From: Vibrio penaeicida
GTDB lineage: Bacteria > Pseudomonadota > Gammaproteobacteria > Enterobacterales > Vibrionaceae
Reading direction: 5' to 3'
DNA length: 64,000 nucleotides
NCBI RefSeq assembly: GCF_030689305.1
Contig: NZ_JAUYVM010000001.1
Span: forward strand, 434,001-498,000
Each line of letters begins with the position of its first letter. Positions within the stretch are counted from its first letter, which is position 1. Position numbers and translations under genes: made by a program. Positions 49,330-58,170 of the stretch are shown one piece after another. A model generated the notes under the pieces. It searched no databases, was not told the origin of the DNA, and worked only from the letters and a program-made list of their open reading frames with translations.

Positions 49330-50667
49330 ATGTCTCATATACATTTTGTCGATGATGAAGAAGATCTCCGAATCGCAATGGAACAAGCTTTCGAACTTGC
49401 TGAAATTCAAGCTACTGGCTTTCCAGATGCGGAATCTGCATTACTCGCATTCGATGATGACAATCCACCATATGTTGTTGTCACCGATATCCGCTTACCC
49501 GGCATTAATGGGCAACAGTTATTGAACTCCATCAAAGTGAGAGATGAAAACCTGCCAGTCATTTTAATTACGGGGCACGGTGATATATCAATGGCAGTGC
49601 AATCGATGCATGATGGCGCATACGATTTCATCGAAAAACCGTTTTCGAACGATAGGCTTATCGATACGGTAAAACGCGCCATTGAACGCAGAAAACTCAC
49701 ACTGGAAAATCAGAAACTCAAACGCGCATTAAAAGCCAACCAAACTCTTGGCCCAAGAATTATCGGAAATACCAATAGCATCCAAGACCTTCGTGACACC
49801 ATTACCCATATCGCAGATACCAACGCCGATATTCTACTGTTTGGAGAAACGGGAACAGGAAAAGAGCTGGTCGCACGTTCACTTCATGAACAAAGCAGCC
49901 GTAGAGAGCAAAACTTCGTTGCTGTTAACTGTGGAGCTGTACCAGAAAACCTGATTGAAAGTGAGCTCTATGGTCATGAAAAAGGCGCATATACTGGTGC
50001 AGATAGCCTTCGAGTCGGTAAATTTGAATACGCCCAAGGTGGTACGCTCTTTTTGGATGAAATTGAATCCATGCCAATGCAAGCCCAAATTCGACTATTG
50101 CGCGTACTGCAAGAGAGACAGATCGAAAGGATCGGCTCCAATCAGAGTATTGGGTTAGACATCCGCGTTATTGCCGCGACCAAAACCGACTTGAAAAACG
50201 CTGCATCACAAGGCACCTTTCGGCAAGATCTCTACTACCGTTTAAACGTCGTGACTCTGGACTTACCGCCTCTTAGAGAGAGAAAAGAGGACATCCCTGC
50301 CCTATTCCATCATTTCTTGCTTGTTGCTGCTGCTCGCTACGGCAAAGCAGCGACCTCATTGCCATCTACCGATTTACAGGCATTACTCGCTCATGACTGG
50401 CCAGGCAATGTTCGAGAGCTAAGAAATGCTGCGGAACGGTTCGTTTTGCTTGGAAAATTAAACCAGCTCGGAGAAGCCGCAAAGCCAAAATCGCAGTTAG
50501 GGCTGGCAGAACAAGTAGCTGATTTTGAAAAAGCCTTGATAGAACAAGCCTTGTCGTCCCACGACGGCAGTATTAAAGACACCATGTCTGCGCTAAACCT
50601 CCCGAGAAAAACCCTGTACGACAAGATGCAGAAATTTGGCATTAACAAAGATAGCTTCAAGAATTAG
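49330..50667 (+). CDS. dctD: Sigma-54 response regulator DctD
   Basis: NtrC-type activator of TRAP transporter genes. Of 445 residues, the receiver domain has phospho-acceptor D53 (VTDIRLPG), the AAA+ domain has Walker A GETGTGKE at about 172-179 and the sigma-54 contact loop GAYTGA at 219-224 (variant of GAFTGA), and the C-terminus is a Fis-type helix-turn-helix ([20 protein letters not shown]). Cotranscribed with dctB. The sigma-54 promoter upstream of the second TRAP cassette at 59926-59943 is its likely target. Confidence 0.94.
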   Translation: MSHIHFVDDEEDLRIAMEQAFELAEIQATGFPDAESALLAFDDDNPPYVVVTDIRLPGINGQQLLNSIKVRDENLPVILITGHGDISMAVQSMHDGAYDFIEKPFSNDRLIDTVKRAIERRKLTLENQKLKRALKANQTLGPRIIGNTNSIQDLRDTITHIADTNADILLFGETGTGKELVARSLHEQSSRREQNFVAVNCGAVPENLIESELYGHEKGAYTGADSLRVGKFEYAQGGTLFLDEIESMPMQAQIRLLRVLQERQIERIGSNQSIGLDIRVIAATKTDLKNAASQGTFRQDLYYRLNVVTLDLPPLRERKEDIPALFHHFLLVAAARYGKAATSLPSTDLQALLAHDWPGNVRELRNAAERFVLLGKLNQLGEAAKPKSQLGLAEQVADFEKALIEQALSSHDGSIKDTMSALNLPRKTLYDKMQKFGINKDSFKN

Positions 50668-50695
50668 GATCCGTTGATCTTTCAAGTCCTGTTGA

Positions 50696-50718
50696 GCCCA
50701 CCAATTCTATAGGTGGGC
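50696..50718 (+). other. Hairpin after dctD
   Basis: GCCCACC / GGTGGGC with a 9-base loop, 28 bases past the dctD stop. No T run follows, so it is at best a weak or Rho-aided terminator, or an operator half for the downstream TRAP genes. Confidence 0.45.
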
Positions 50719-50830
50719 GTCAAGTATGAAATAAATCCCTTATTCAATTCACAGTTTCACTGCCAATCATCACACTTTTACTATTCCCCTCGGCATGACT
50801 GGTTGTTTTTTAATCACACAAACGATAACG

Positions 50831-50869
50831 TAAATCCATATATAAAATTTAATTTTATATATGGATTTA
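50831..50869. repeat. 39-bp perfect palindrome between dctD and the first TRAP cassette
   Basis: Each 19-base arm begins and ends with TAAATCC / GGATTTA and carries an A+T-rich inner part (ATATATAAAATT); a single T (50850) is the centre. All 19 pairs match. It lies 195 bases upstream of the substrate-binding protein start. No T run follows in either direction, so it is not a standard terminator. The remainder of the 396-base gap has no gene I can support. Confidence 0.9.
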
Positions 50870-51063
50870 ATTCAAAACGCATAACAGAGATTCGATCTTG
50901 TTCCTTCTGCGACTAGAGAAGCCGTCCACTCGGAAACAGTGAAGTACCAGGGCAAGTCAGTGCCGCCAAATACTCAAGCTGTACCTTATGTAGTGTCTAC
51001 GCGACACCAAGCGGTTTCTTCCGCTATGCAATTTCAGTTTTCTTCAACAATCAGGAGTAACAC

Positions 51064-52041
51064 ATGGAACGTTTTCTCAGATCAATGACGGCTTTGATGA
51101 TACTGATCTCTACTTCAGTATTCTCTGCCGATTACGAGCTTAAGCTCGCCCACGTCACCTCTAACCAAGAGCCATTGCATCAAGCATTGGAATACTATGC
51201 TGCTAACGTCGAAAAACGTTCTGGCGGTAAAATCAAAATCACCATTCACCCTAATGGTGAACTGGGCACCAACTTAGAAGTGTACGAACAGGTCAAATTA
51301 GGTCTTCCTGTCATCCAAACTGCCGATCCCGGTTATCTATCCGACTACGCACCCGATTTTGGTGTGCTGAATGGTCCGTATTTGCTGGAAGATCCAAAAG
51401 ATTTTAAGAAGCTACTGGATTCATCGCTGTACCAATCTATGAAGAGTACGGTTAAGAAGAACGGTAATTTTGAAGTTCTCGCCATGAATTGGTTGTTCGG
51501 CGAAAGACACATCATTTCAAACAAAGCGATTCTTTCTCCTTCCGATTTGAAAGGAGTCTCCATGCGAGTTCCGCCTAACGTAATGTGGATTGAAACAGTA
51601 AAAGCCATGGGCGCTCGAGCCACGCAGTTGGCTTGGTCTGAAGTCTATACGGGGCTCTCTTCAGGCGTTGTAGATGCAGCCGAAGCACCATTAGGGTCGT
51701 TGTACGCAGCCAAGTTATATGAAAGCAAAAAACACGTTTCGCTAACCAGCCACTTTAAAGCCTTCATTGGGCTCGTTATTAATGCGGATTACTTCGCTAA
51801 CTTACCTCAAGATATTCAAACCATTCTTGCAGAAGAAGCCATCAAAGCAGGCGATTACATGACGGAACTTTCCATAGGCACAACAGAAACTCTGCTCGAT
51901 AAGCTGCGCTCTGAAGGTGTTACCGTCCATAAAAATGTGGATGCTAAAGCATTCCAAAAAGCCACAGCACCGGTATACGGTAAGTTCCCGAAATGGTCGG
52001 AAGGGCTTCATGCCAAAGTCCGTGAAATTTTGGATAACTAG
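51064..52041 (+). CDS. TRAP transporter substrate-binding protein (DctP type), cassette 1
   Basis: A 325-residue periplasmic precursor with signal peptide (MERFLRSMTALMILISTSVFSA). The DctP fold shows in AHVTSNQEPLHQALEYYA, the ligand-arginine region LKGVSMRVPPNVMWIETVKAMGA and SEVYTGLSSGVVDAAEAPLGSLY. The last motif reads AAEAPL where C4-dicarboxylate binders usually read GQENP, so the ligand may differ. Good ribosome site AGGAG. First gene of a three-gene TRAP cassette, downstream of dctBD; no convincing sigma-54 promoter was found ahead of it. Confidence 0.9.
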   Translation: MERFLRSMTALMILISTSVFSADYELKLAHVTSNQEPLHQALEYYAANVEKRSGGKIKITIHPNGELGTNLEVYEQVKLGLPVIQTADPGYLSDYAPDFGVLNGPYLLEDPKDFKKLLDSSLYQSMKSTVKKNGNFEVLAMNWLFGERHIISNKAILSPSDLKGVSMRVPPNVMWIETVKAMGARATQLAWSEVYTGLSSGVVDAAEAPLGSLYAAKLYESKKHVSLTSHFKAFIGLVINADYFANLPQDIQTILAEEAIKAGDYMTELSIGTTETLLDKLRSEGVTVHKNVDAKAFQKATAPVYGKFPKWSEGLHAKVREILDN

Positions 52042-52114
52042 GATTTGCTTAAACGATATGAAGATCTAGGTTTTGAAATGAAGCCATAGGTTCTGGATTG
52101 TAAGGAGACAATTC

Positions 52115-52612
52115 ATGGCAGCAAAAAGAGTATCAAAGGTACTTGGTAACATTGAAACCACACTCGCTTTGATTGCCATGAGCCTAGTCTTAGGTTCGGT
52201 CGTTTGGGGTGTGGTCACTCGATACATCACAGAGCAACCCGCAACATGGACAACCGAATTGTCAGGCATCGCCTTTACCTGGCTGGTCTTTATGGGGGCA
52301 TCCGTTTGCTACCGAAAAACGTTGCACATTGGTGTTCCCGTTTTTGTTGATGCACTACCGAAAAACGTTCGCAGAAGATTAGGCTTTGTCACGACCACGC
52401 TAATTATGGTGTTTCTGGCGTACAGTTTTTATCTCGCTTCAGTACTGGCTTTCCAGTCATGGAATCGCCCTTCTCCGGTATTACGTCTCCCGTTTTCGTT
52501 TGTTTATCTCGCGACATGCTTGTCTTTTCTTTTCATGTTTATCCACGCTGTCTGTCATATTTTCATCAAACCTAAAGAGACCGATTCTGATAATAAAGTG
52601 GAGGCGAAATAA
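52115..52612 (+). CDS. TRAP transporter small permease (DctQ type), cassette 1
   Basis: A 165-residue inner-membrane protein with four hydrophobic segments (about residues 15-37, 48-66, 88-110, 128-150), matching DctQ architecture. It pairs with the large permease, whose start overlaps its stop by one base (TAATG), so translational coupling is likely. The C-terminus is short and charged. Its role is structural support of the transporter. Confidence 0.9.
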   Translation: MAAKRVSKVLGNIETTLALIAMSLVLGSVVWGVVTRYITEQPATWTTELSGIAFTWLVFMGASVCYRKTLHIGVPVFVDALPKNVRRRLGFVTTTLIMVFLAYSFYLASVLAFQSWNRPSPVLRLPFSFVYLATCLSFLFMFIHAVCHIFIKPKETDSDNKVEAK

Positions 52613-53889
52613 TGGATTTACTCCCTGTTTTCATCTTGTTTCTGTTATTTGCCGCCAATGTACCTGTGGCCTTCGCTTTGGCTATTGCTGGGCTATCGTT
52701 TTTCATGATGACTAATGGCATTCAGCACCAAATCTTCATCCAGCGCTTTGTTGCCGTTACTCACTCTTTCCCTCTTTTGGCTATCCCTTTTTTCATCATG
52801 ACAGGTGTCATCATGAACCATTCTGGCATTACAGATCGGCTTATGAAGTTAGCGGATAGCCTGACAGGGCATAGAGTTGGAGGGTTAGCGCAAGTGAACA
52901 TTTTGCTCAGCACACTTATGGGCGGCATGTCCGGCAGTGCCAATGCCGATACCGCCATGCAAAGCAAAATTATGGTTCCGCAAATGAATCAGCGGGGTTA
53001 TCACACTGCATTCTCGGCGGCAGTCACAGCTTGCTCTTCCATTATTAGCGTCATTATTCCCCCGGGGATTGGGCTAATTCTGTATGGGTACATGGGTGAC
53101 GTTTCGATTGGCAAGCTATTCTTAGCGGGCGTTATTCCCGGTATTGTGCTGTGTATTGCTTTGATGATCGTCGCGCATCGCATATCTAGAATTCGTCAAT
53201 ACGCCCCTTCTCAACCTCAAAAGTCGTCACTGACTGATCGCTTAATCGCTCTGAGAAATGCTTCGTGGTCGTTAATGGTTCCTATCGGAATAATTGGGGG
53301 GATTAGATTTGGTTTCTTTACCCCAACCGAAGCGGGAGCAATTGCGGTGATCTACGCCATAATCGTGGGCTACATTCACCGACAGTTTTCGGTGAAAGCG
53401 CTTCCTGCAATTATGAAAGAGACCGTTATCGCAACGTCCACCGTTATGTTCATAATCTGTGCGGCTTCGACGTTCAGTTTTTATCTCTCTTGGGAGAGAT
53501 TACCTGTTCAGGTTGCCAATGCCATGCTGGCGATAACAGATAATCCCTACTTGTTGCTCCTCATCATCAATCTTTTGTTGGTAGCGGTTGGCATGTTCAT
53601 AGAGGGAGGCGCGGCTCTGATTATTCTAACGCCTATCTTGGTCCCAATTATCACTAAAGTCGGTATCGACCCTGTTCACTTTGGCATCGTGATGGTACTG
53701 AACCTCACCATCGCTGGCGTTACCCCACCTCTGGGCACTTTAATGTTCACAGCTTGCAGCATCAGTAAGGTTTCAGTGAAAGAGTTTGTTAAAGAAGTCC
53801 TGCCGTTTCTTGCCATGTTGATAGCAGTGTTACTGCTACTCACTTTTGTACCGCAAATTTCATTGTGGCTTCCAAGCACAATGAACTAG
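52612..53889 (+). CDS. TRAP transporter large permease (DctM type), cassette 1
   Basis: A 425-residue inner-membrane subunit with about twelve segments that carries substrate across using a Na+ gradient. Motifs include LLAIPFFIMTGVIMNHSG, GGMSGSANADTAM, IIPPGIGLILYGYM, FFTPTEAGAIAVIYA and TIAGVTPPLGTLMF, which are the conserved helix-hairpin signatures of the family. It overlaps the small permease gene by one base. Convergent with the LysR gene, 27 bases apart with no evident terminator. Confidence 0.93.
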   Translation: MDLLPVFILFLLFAANVPVAFALAIAGLSFFMMTNGIQHQIFIQRFVAVTHSFPLLAIPFFIMTGVIMNHSGITDRLMKLADSLTGHRVGGLAQVNILLSTLMGGMSGSANADTAMQSKIMVPQMNQRGYHTAFSAAVTACSSIISVIIPPGIGLILYGYMGDVSIGKLFLAGVIPGIVLCIALMIVAHRISRIRQYAPSQPQKSSLTDRLIALRNASWSLMVPIGIIGGIRFGFFTPTEAGAIAVIYAIIVGYIHRQFSVKALPAIMKETVIATSTVMFIICAASTFSFYLSWERLPVQVANAMLAITDNPYLLLLIINLLLVAVGMFIEGGAALIILTPILVPIITKVGIDPVHFGIVMVLNLTIAGVTPPLGTLMFTACSISKVSVKEFVKEVLPFLAMLIAVLLLLTFVPQISLWLPSTMN

Positions 53890-53916
53890 ATGTGTAACAG
53901 GAAGTTGGGGGAAGTA

Positions 53917-54828
53917 TTACTTAACACCTACAGCTAGAGGCAACTTCTCTCGAATGAACTCAGCAAGTGCGTTCGTGTGGGCAGGCACTCCTAGTCTGGA
54001 AGGCATCAATAAACTCAAGCTCGCGGATTGAGAAATCCATTCAGGAAGGATTCGGACAAGGTGCCCTGTCTGTAAGGGCTTTTTACACACATAATCAGGC
54101 AAGGCAATGACACCGAGACCTTCTATTGTCGCTTGTTTTAGCGTCGACATATCTTCTGAACACATGACGATGTTGGTATTTTGGTGCGTGCGCAGTCCAT
54201 CTTTGCGCTGAAGAGGGATGGCATCTTTTCCGTTAGATCGCCCAACTTTGAGTACTCGGCATCGCGCTAAATCGTAGGGGCTTTCAATTTTTCCAATTTC
54301 CTCTAAATAGCTTGGTGAGCAATAAAAGGACCATTCTACTTTCGTGATAAATCGTTGAATTAAGCTTGAATCGGGTAGTTCACTACTGTGCCCCCTAATC
54401 GCCATATCGATACCTTCAGCAATCAGATCAACGTTTGTATTCGAAACACGCTGCTCAATAAGGACTTGGGGATACAGCTTAGCAAATTCAGTGATGATAT
54501 CGATAAGCGCAAATTGAGCGACTCCCGTTGAGCAACTTAAAACAACTTTCCCGCTCAGCAGCCCCATTCGGCTTTCCATCGCCGCCTCGGCCAATTCCAT
54601 GGTGTCGACCAATTTTCGAGCATGCTGATAAAACCCATGGCCTTCATCCGTTACCGTTACGTTACGTGAGGTTCTTTGCAACAGCCTCACTCCTAAACGC
54701 TCCTCTAACTGCGTGACATGACGGCTCAACCGAGATTTAGGCATATTTAAATCTCTTGCTGCCGCTGTGTACCCTTTTTTCTCTACTACATGTACAAAAT
54801 AGAAGTAATCATTCAGATCGACTTTCAT
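53917..54828 (-). CDS. LysR-family transcriptional regulator
   Basis: A 303-residue regulator with an N-terminal winged helix-turn-helix (DLNDYFYFVHVVEKKGYTAAARDLNMPKSRLSRHVTQLEERLGVRLL; recognition helix about residues 30-50) and a periplasmic-binding-like effector domain from about residue 90. It is divergent from the pirin gene over about 105 bases, the usual arrangement for a LysR regulator and its target. The subgroup resembles regulators found beside pirin and flavin reductase genes that answer to quinones or oxidants; that role is inference. Confidence 0.92.
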   Translation of the reverse strand: MKVDLNDYFYFVHVVEKKGYTAAARDLNMPKSRLSRHVTQLEERLGVRLLQRTSRNVTVTDEGHGFYQHARKLVDTMELAEAAMESRMGLLSGKVVLSCSTGVAQFALIDIITEFAKLYPQVLIEQRVSNTNVDLIAEGIDMAIRGHSSELPDSSLIQRFITKVEWSFYCSPSYLEEIGKIESPYDLARCRVLKVGRSNGKDAIPLQRKDGLRTHQNTNIVMCSEDMSTLKQATIEGLGVIALPDYVCKKPLQTGHLVRILPEWISQSASLSLLMPSRLGVPAHTNALAEFIREKLPLAVGVK

Positions 54829-54844
54829 TTTATTGTCCTAAATA

Positions 54845-54860
54845 TGGAACGATATGTTCA
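54845..54860. promoter_or_regulatory. Candidate LysR operator between the LysR gene and the pirin gene
   Basis: TGGAACGATATGTTCA contains GAAC-N5-GTTC symmetry and fits the general T-N11-A-type LysR site. It sits 17 bases from the LysR start and about 75 bases before the pirin start. Confidence 0.4.
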
Positions 54861-54934
54861 GATATTAACGGTTTTTTGAGTTAAACCAAATGGATATATT
54901 AGTTTCAAGCCAACAAATGGAACGGAAAAGAATT

Positions 54935-55795
54935 ATGACTGCTCTAAAAAACATCAACGCTACTCAACAGATAAAGGTAACAGGCAACGCTCTGAGCGTT
55001 GGTAGCGGATTTACCGGCCTAGGGTTTCGACACTCTCAGTTCGAAGGGACTATGGACCCAATCATCATGGTGGATCACTACACAATGACAGTACCGACAT
55101 TTGGTGCTCACCCTCATGCTGGTATCTCAGCCGTATCGGTCATTTTTGAAGATAGCGAAGGTAAATTTAACAACCGCGACTCTTTGGGTAACGACTTTGA
55201 TATAGAAGCTGGAGACCTATACTGGCTGAATGCAGGAAGCGGCGCTTTACATGATGAAGCTCCACGCCAAGGCGCTAAAATCCACGGCTTACAGATATTC
55301 GTAAATTTACCGGTCAAACTTAAACACCAATCACCTAGCTCTCTGCATATCAAAAAGAAAAATATGCCCACTCTTGAAGGTCAGGGTTATCGCGTAAGGT
55401 TAGTTTTGGGTGAAAGTAATGGTCAACGTGTTTCCGAGTCATCCGTTTGGCCTTTCTCAATACTGGATGGATACGCTTCAGAAGATTCAACGTTCACGCA
55501 CAATATAAAGGAAGACTTTAATGCATGGTTGTACGCGGTAGAGGGTGACTTACAGTACAAAATTGACGGCAAATGGCATGCGCTTGCTCAAGGAGAATCA
55601 ACCACAATAAGCCAAACAGATCCCATCGAATTGAATGTGCGTGGAACGTCCGAAACTCAAAGCCACTTTACTCTACTGTCAGGCGAAACCATTAATGAAA
55701 GCTTCGTACAGCAAGGACCTTTTGCGATGAGCAATCAGCAAGAAATCGATGATGTTACTGCTCGGTATCAAGCTGGGGAACTTGGCTCGTTGTAA
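54935..55795 (+). CDS. Pirin-family bicupin protein
   Basis: A 286-residue cytosolic protein of two cupin barrels. The N-terminal barrel has the metal-binding set HPHAGISAVSVIFE and DLYWLNAGSGALHDEAP; the C-terminal barrel has AWLYAVEGDLQYK. Some bacterial pirins are quercetin dioxygenases or partners of metabolic enzymes. I start at the ATG 54935, downstream of a purine-rich GGAACGGAAAAG ribosome region, not at 54890, which has none. First gene of a cluster with a flavin reductase and a DUF2798 gene, controlled presumably by the divergent LysR. Confidence 0.88.
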   Translation: MTALKNINATQQIKVTGNALSVGSGFTGLGFRHSQFEGTMDPIIMVDHYTMTVPTFGAHPHAGISAVSVIFEDSEGKFNNRDSLGNDFDIEAGDLYWLNAGSGALHDEAPRQGAKIHGLQIFVNLPVKLKHQSPSSLHIKKKNMPTLEGQGYRVRLVLGESNGQRVSESSVWPFSILDGYASEDSTFTHNIKEDFNAWLYAVEGDLQYKIDGKWHALAQGESTTISQTDPIELNVRGTSETQSHFTLLSGETINESFVQQGPFAMSNQQEIDDVTARYQAGELGSL

Positions 55796-55869
55796 TTTAA
55801 ATCGCCGTTATTAACCCTAAATACATCCTAAATCACACCTAATAGCAGAACTAATATTCGAGGATCCAC

Positions 55870-56397
55870 ATGAAAGTACTCACTTTAGCCGCAACAAACA
55901 GTCGTAATTCAATTAACAAGCAGCTAGTAAAGTTCGCCTCCAGCAAGCTAGTGGATTCCGAAATTGATTTTGTCGACATTAACGATTTTGACTTACCTAT
56001 CTATAATATTGATCTTGAAGAAGAGTACGGCATTCCGAAAACAGCACACTCGTTTGCAAAACGAATCGAACAGGCTGATGCAGTTCTCATTTCTCTTGCA
56101 GAACATAACGGTAACTTTACTGTTGCGTTCAAAAACTTGTTCGATTGGTTAAGTCGCATAGACAGAAATGTCTACCAAGACAAGCCCGTTATTTTTCTAG
56201 CAACCTCGCCAGGTCCCAGTGGAGCAAAAAATGTTCTAAAGCTTGCCACTGAAGCAGCACCACATTTTGGAGGTAAGGTTGTAGGTTCACTAAGCATTCC
56301 GAGTTTCTATGACAACTTTAATAGCGACAACCAAGTGTTAATCAACCATGAATTGGACAGCAAACTAGAAAGCGTTCTCAAGGTTTGGGCAAAGTAA
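55870..56397 (+). CDS. NAD(P)H-dependent FMN reductase family protein
   Basis: A 175-residue flavodoxin-fold protein. The start KVLTLAATNSRNSINKQLVKFA supplies the FMN-phosphate loop (ATNSRNSINK), SLAEHNGNFTVAFKNLFDWLSR lies over the flavin and LATSPGPSGAKNVL is the family glycine motif. Members reduce quinones, azo compounds or chromate with NAD(P)H. It follows the pirin gene by 74 bases, so it probably belongs to the same LysR-controlled redox response. Confidence 0.9.
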   Translation: MKVLTLAATNSRNSINKQLVKFASSKLVDSEIDFVDINDFDLPIYNIDLEEEYGIPKTAHSFAKRIEQADAVLISLAEHNGNFTVAFKNLFDWLSRIDRNVYQDKPVIFLATSPGPSGAKNVLKLATEAAPHFGGKVVGSLSIPSFYDNFNSDNQVLINHELDSKLESVLKVWAK

Positions 56398-56462
56398 AAC
56401 ATTTTCACTAGACCAAATTGGAAGCCGTTAACAAAAACATCGATAACAGGGGAGTAAACAAA

Positions 56463-56690
56463 ATGAGCTTAGAACGGAAAGAGTTTTACCTATTCTCAGC
56501 CATTATGGCTTTAATCATGTCTGGTGGAATGTCTTTAGCAATGGGGCTACTAACTGTAGATGTTTCACAAGCTATCTCTACTTGGCCGAATACATGGTTC
56601 ATGTCATTTTGGGTCGCACTGCCATTAAGCATATTCGTTGTTCCAGTAACCCAGAAAATCGTGGATTCTATCTTTAGATCCAAAAAATAA
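56463..56690 (+). CDS. Small DUF2798-type membrane protein
   Basis: A 75-residue protein with two membrane segments (YLFSAIMALIMSGGMSLAMGLL and FMSFWVALPLSIFVVPVTQKIV) and a basic C-terminus, the pattern of DUF2798 proteins. The ATG at 56463 has GGGGAG 9 bases upstream and is preferred over the in-frame ATG at 56418. Third gene of the pirin cluster. Function unknown. Confidence 0.82.
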   Translation: MSLERKEFYLFSAIMALIMSGGMSLAMGLLTVDVSQAISTWPNTWFMSFWVALPLSIFVVPVTQKIVDSIFRSKK

Positions 56691-56727
56691 GAAAGAGAAG
56701 CAAGCTAAGCCGTTCAAAACAAAAAAA

Positions 56728-56749
56728 GCCCTGCTGGGGAAAGCAGGGC
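56728..56749 (-). terminator. Terminator of TRAP cassette 2
   Basis: Stem GCCCTGCT / AGCAGGGC with a 6-base loop. On the minus strand it runs into TTTTTTTG. It lies 56 bases past the large-permease stop. Confidence 0.88.
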
Positions 56750-56805
56750 AAGTGCGTTTTATTGAGCGATAACGGTTGAGTGTAGGGAGTCTCTATGCTT
56801 CGCTT

Positions 56806-58167
56806 CTATTTTGTTATGATTTCAGGTCCCATAAGCGTGGTCGGTAACCAAGTCGACACCCATGGAACATAAGTGACAATCACCAAGAAGAGGAACATCA
56901 CCGCCACCCAAGGCAAAGCGGCTTTGACCACGTTCATCATCGACATTTTCGCTACCCCTGCCGTCACAAACAAGTTGAGCCCAACGGGTGGAGTAATCAT
57001 CCCGATTTCCATGTTCACCACCATCATAATGCCAAGGTGGATCGGGTCGATACCCAGCGCAATAGCAATAGGGAAAACCAATGGAGCAACGATGATCAAT
57101 AAGCCCGAAGGCTCCATAAACTGGCCACCGATAAGCAGCAGGACATTCACAACAATCAGGAAGGTGATTGGACCTAAGCCCGCCGATAGCATTGACTCGG
57201 TGATCATCTGAGGAATGCGTTCTTCTGTAAGAACGTGCTTTAAGATCAACGCATTAGCGATGATAAACAGCAACATAATCGTTAGCTTACCCGCATCAAA
57301 TAACGTGTTCTTTGTGTCTTTGTGAACAAAGGTTTGGAACACTTTCACCACCAACGGCTTAGTGTTTTCTTTATCTGCAAACGGTCCCATGTCTTTGTAG
57401 ATGAAGTTTGCAATAAGGAAAGAATACACAGCCGCGACGGCTGCTGCTTCCGTTGGAGTAAATACTCCACCGTAAATCCCGCCAAGAATGATCACGATCA
57501 GTAGTAAGCCCCAGCTTGCATCTTTCGCTGCCGCAAAGGCTTCTCCCCAACCCACGAAAGGTTGTGCTGGCAGGTTTTTGACTCTTGCCGCAATGTAGAT
57601 GGCAATCATCAGCATCACCCCAGCAAGCAAGCCAGGAATCACACCACCTAAGAACATACGCCCAACAGAAACATCCGTCGCCGCAGCGTATACAACCATC
57701 ACGATGGATGGCGGAATGAGGATTCCCAATGTGCCAGCATTACAAATAACACCGGCCGCAAATTCTTTGGAATATCCGTTTTTCACCATTCCTGCAATAA
57801 CGATACTCCCGATCGCCACCACCGTTGCAGGAGATGAACCAGATAGCGCAGCAAACATCATGCACGCCACGACCGATGCCATGGCTAAACCACCGCGGAA
57901 CCAACCCACCATCGCAATCGCAAAACGAATGATTCTGCGGGCTACCCCACCCGTAGACATAAAGCTAGAGGCGAGAATAAAAAACGGGATTGCCAGTAAA
58001 GTATAATGCCCAGCAAACGCATTAAATAAAGTTTGGGCGACAGACGCCAATGACGCATCGGAATGCAGCAAAAGAAATAGGACACTGGCAAGACCAAGGG
58101 AAACCGCAATGGGCACACCAATTAACATGAAGCCTATGACCATAATAAACAGCAATAAAATGTCCAT
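56806..58167 (-). CDS. dctM: C4-dicarboxylate TRAP transporter large permease DctM, cassette 2
   Basis: A 453-residue inner-membrane subunit with about twelve segments. Signatures are LLAIPFFILASSFMSTGGVARR, ALSGSSPATVVAIG, IPPSIVMVVYAAATDVSVG, FTPTEAAAVAAVYSF and MITPPVGLNLFVTAGV, matching the canonical dicarboxylate DctM more closely than cassette 1. A charged cytosolic insert lies around residues 255-285. It starts 3 bases after the small-permease stop. Last gene of the minus-strand dctPQM operon. Confidence 0.93.
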   Translation of the reverse strand: MDILLLFIMVIGFMLIGVPIAVSLGLASVLFLLLHSDASLASVAQTLFNAFAGHYTLLAIPFFILASSFMSTGGVARRIIRFAIAMVGWFRGGLAMASVVACMMFAALSGSSPATVVAIGSIVIAGMVKNGYSKEFAAGVICNAGTLGILIPPSIVMVVYAAATDVSVGRMFLGGVIPGLLAGVMLMIAIYIAARVKNLPAQPFVGWGEAFAAAKDASWGLLLIVIILGGIYGGVFTPTEAAAVAAVYSFLIANFIYKDMGPFADKENTKPLVVKVFQTFVHKDTKNTLFDAGKLTIMLLFIIANALILKHVLTEERIPQMITESMLSAGLGPITFLIVVNVLLLIGGQFMEPSGLLIIVAPLVFPIAIALGIDPIHLGIMMVVNMEIGMITPPVGLNLFVTAGVAKMSMMNVVKAALPWVAVMFLFLVIVTYVPWVSTWLPTTLMGPEIITK

Positions 58168-58170
58168 GGC

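Noticed and set aside
50950..50963. GG-N10-GC word as a sigma-54 promoter for TRAP cassette 1
   Set aside because: Only the GG and GC match; the TGGCA and TTGC(A/T) context is missing, so it is no better than chance.
57599..58006. 135-codon plus-strand open frame
   Set aside because: Antisense to dctM of cassette 2; a shadow of codon bias in a membrane-protein gene.
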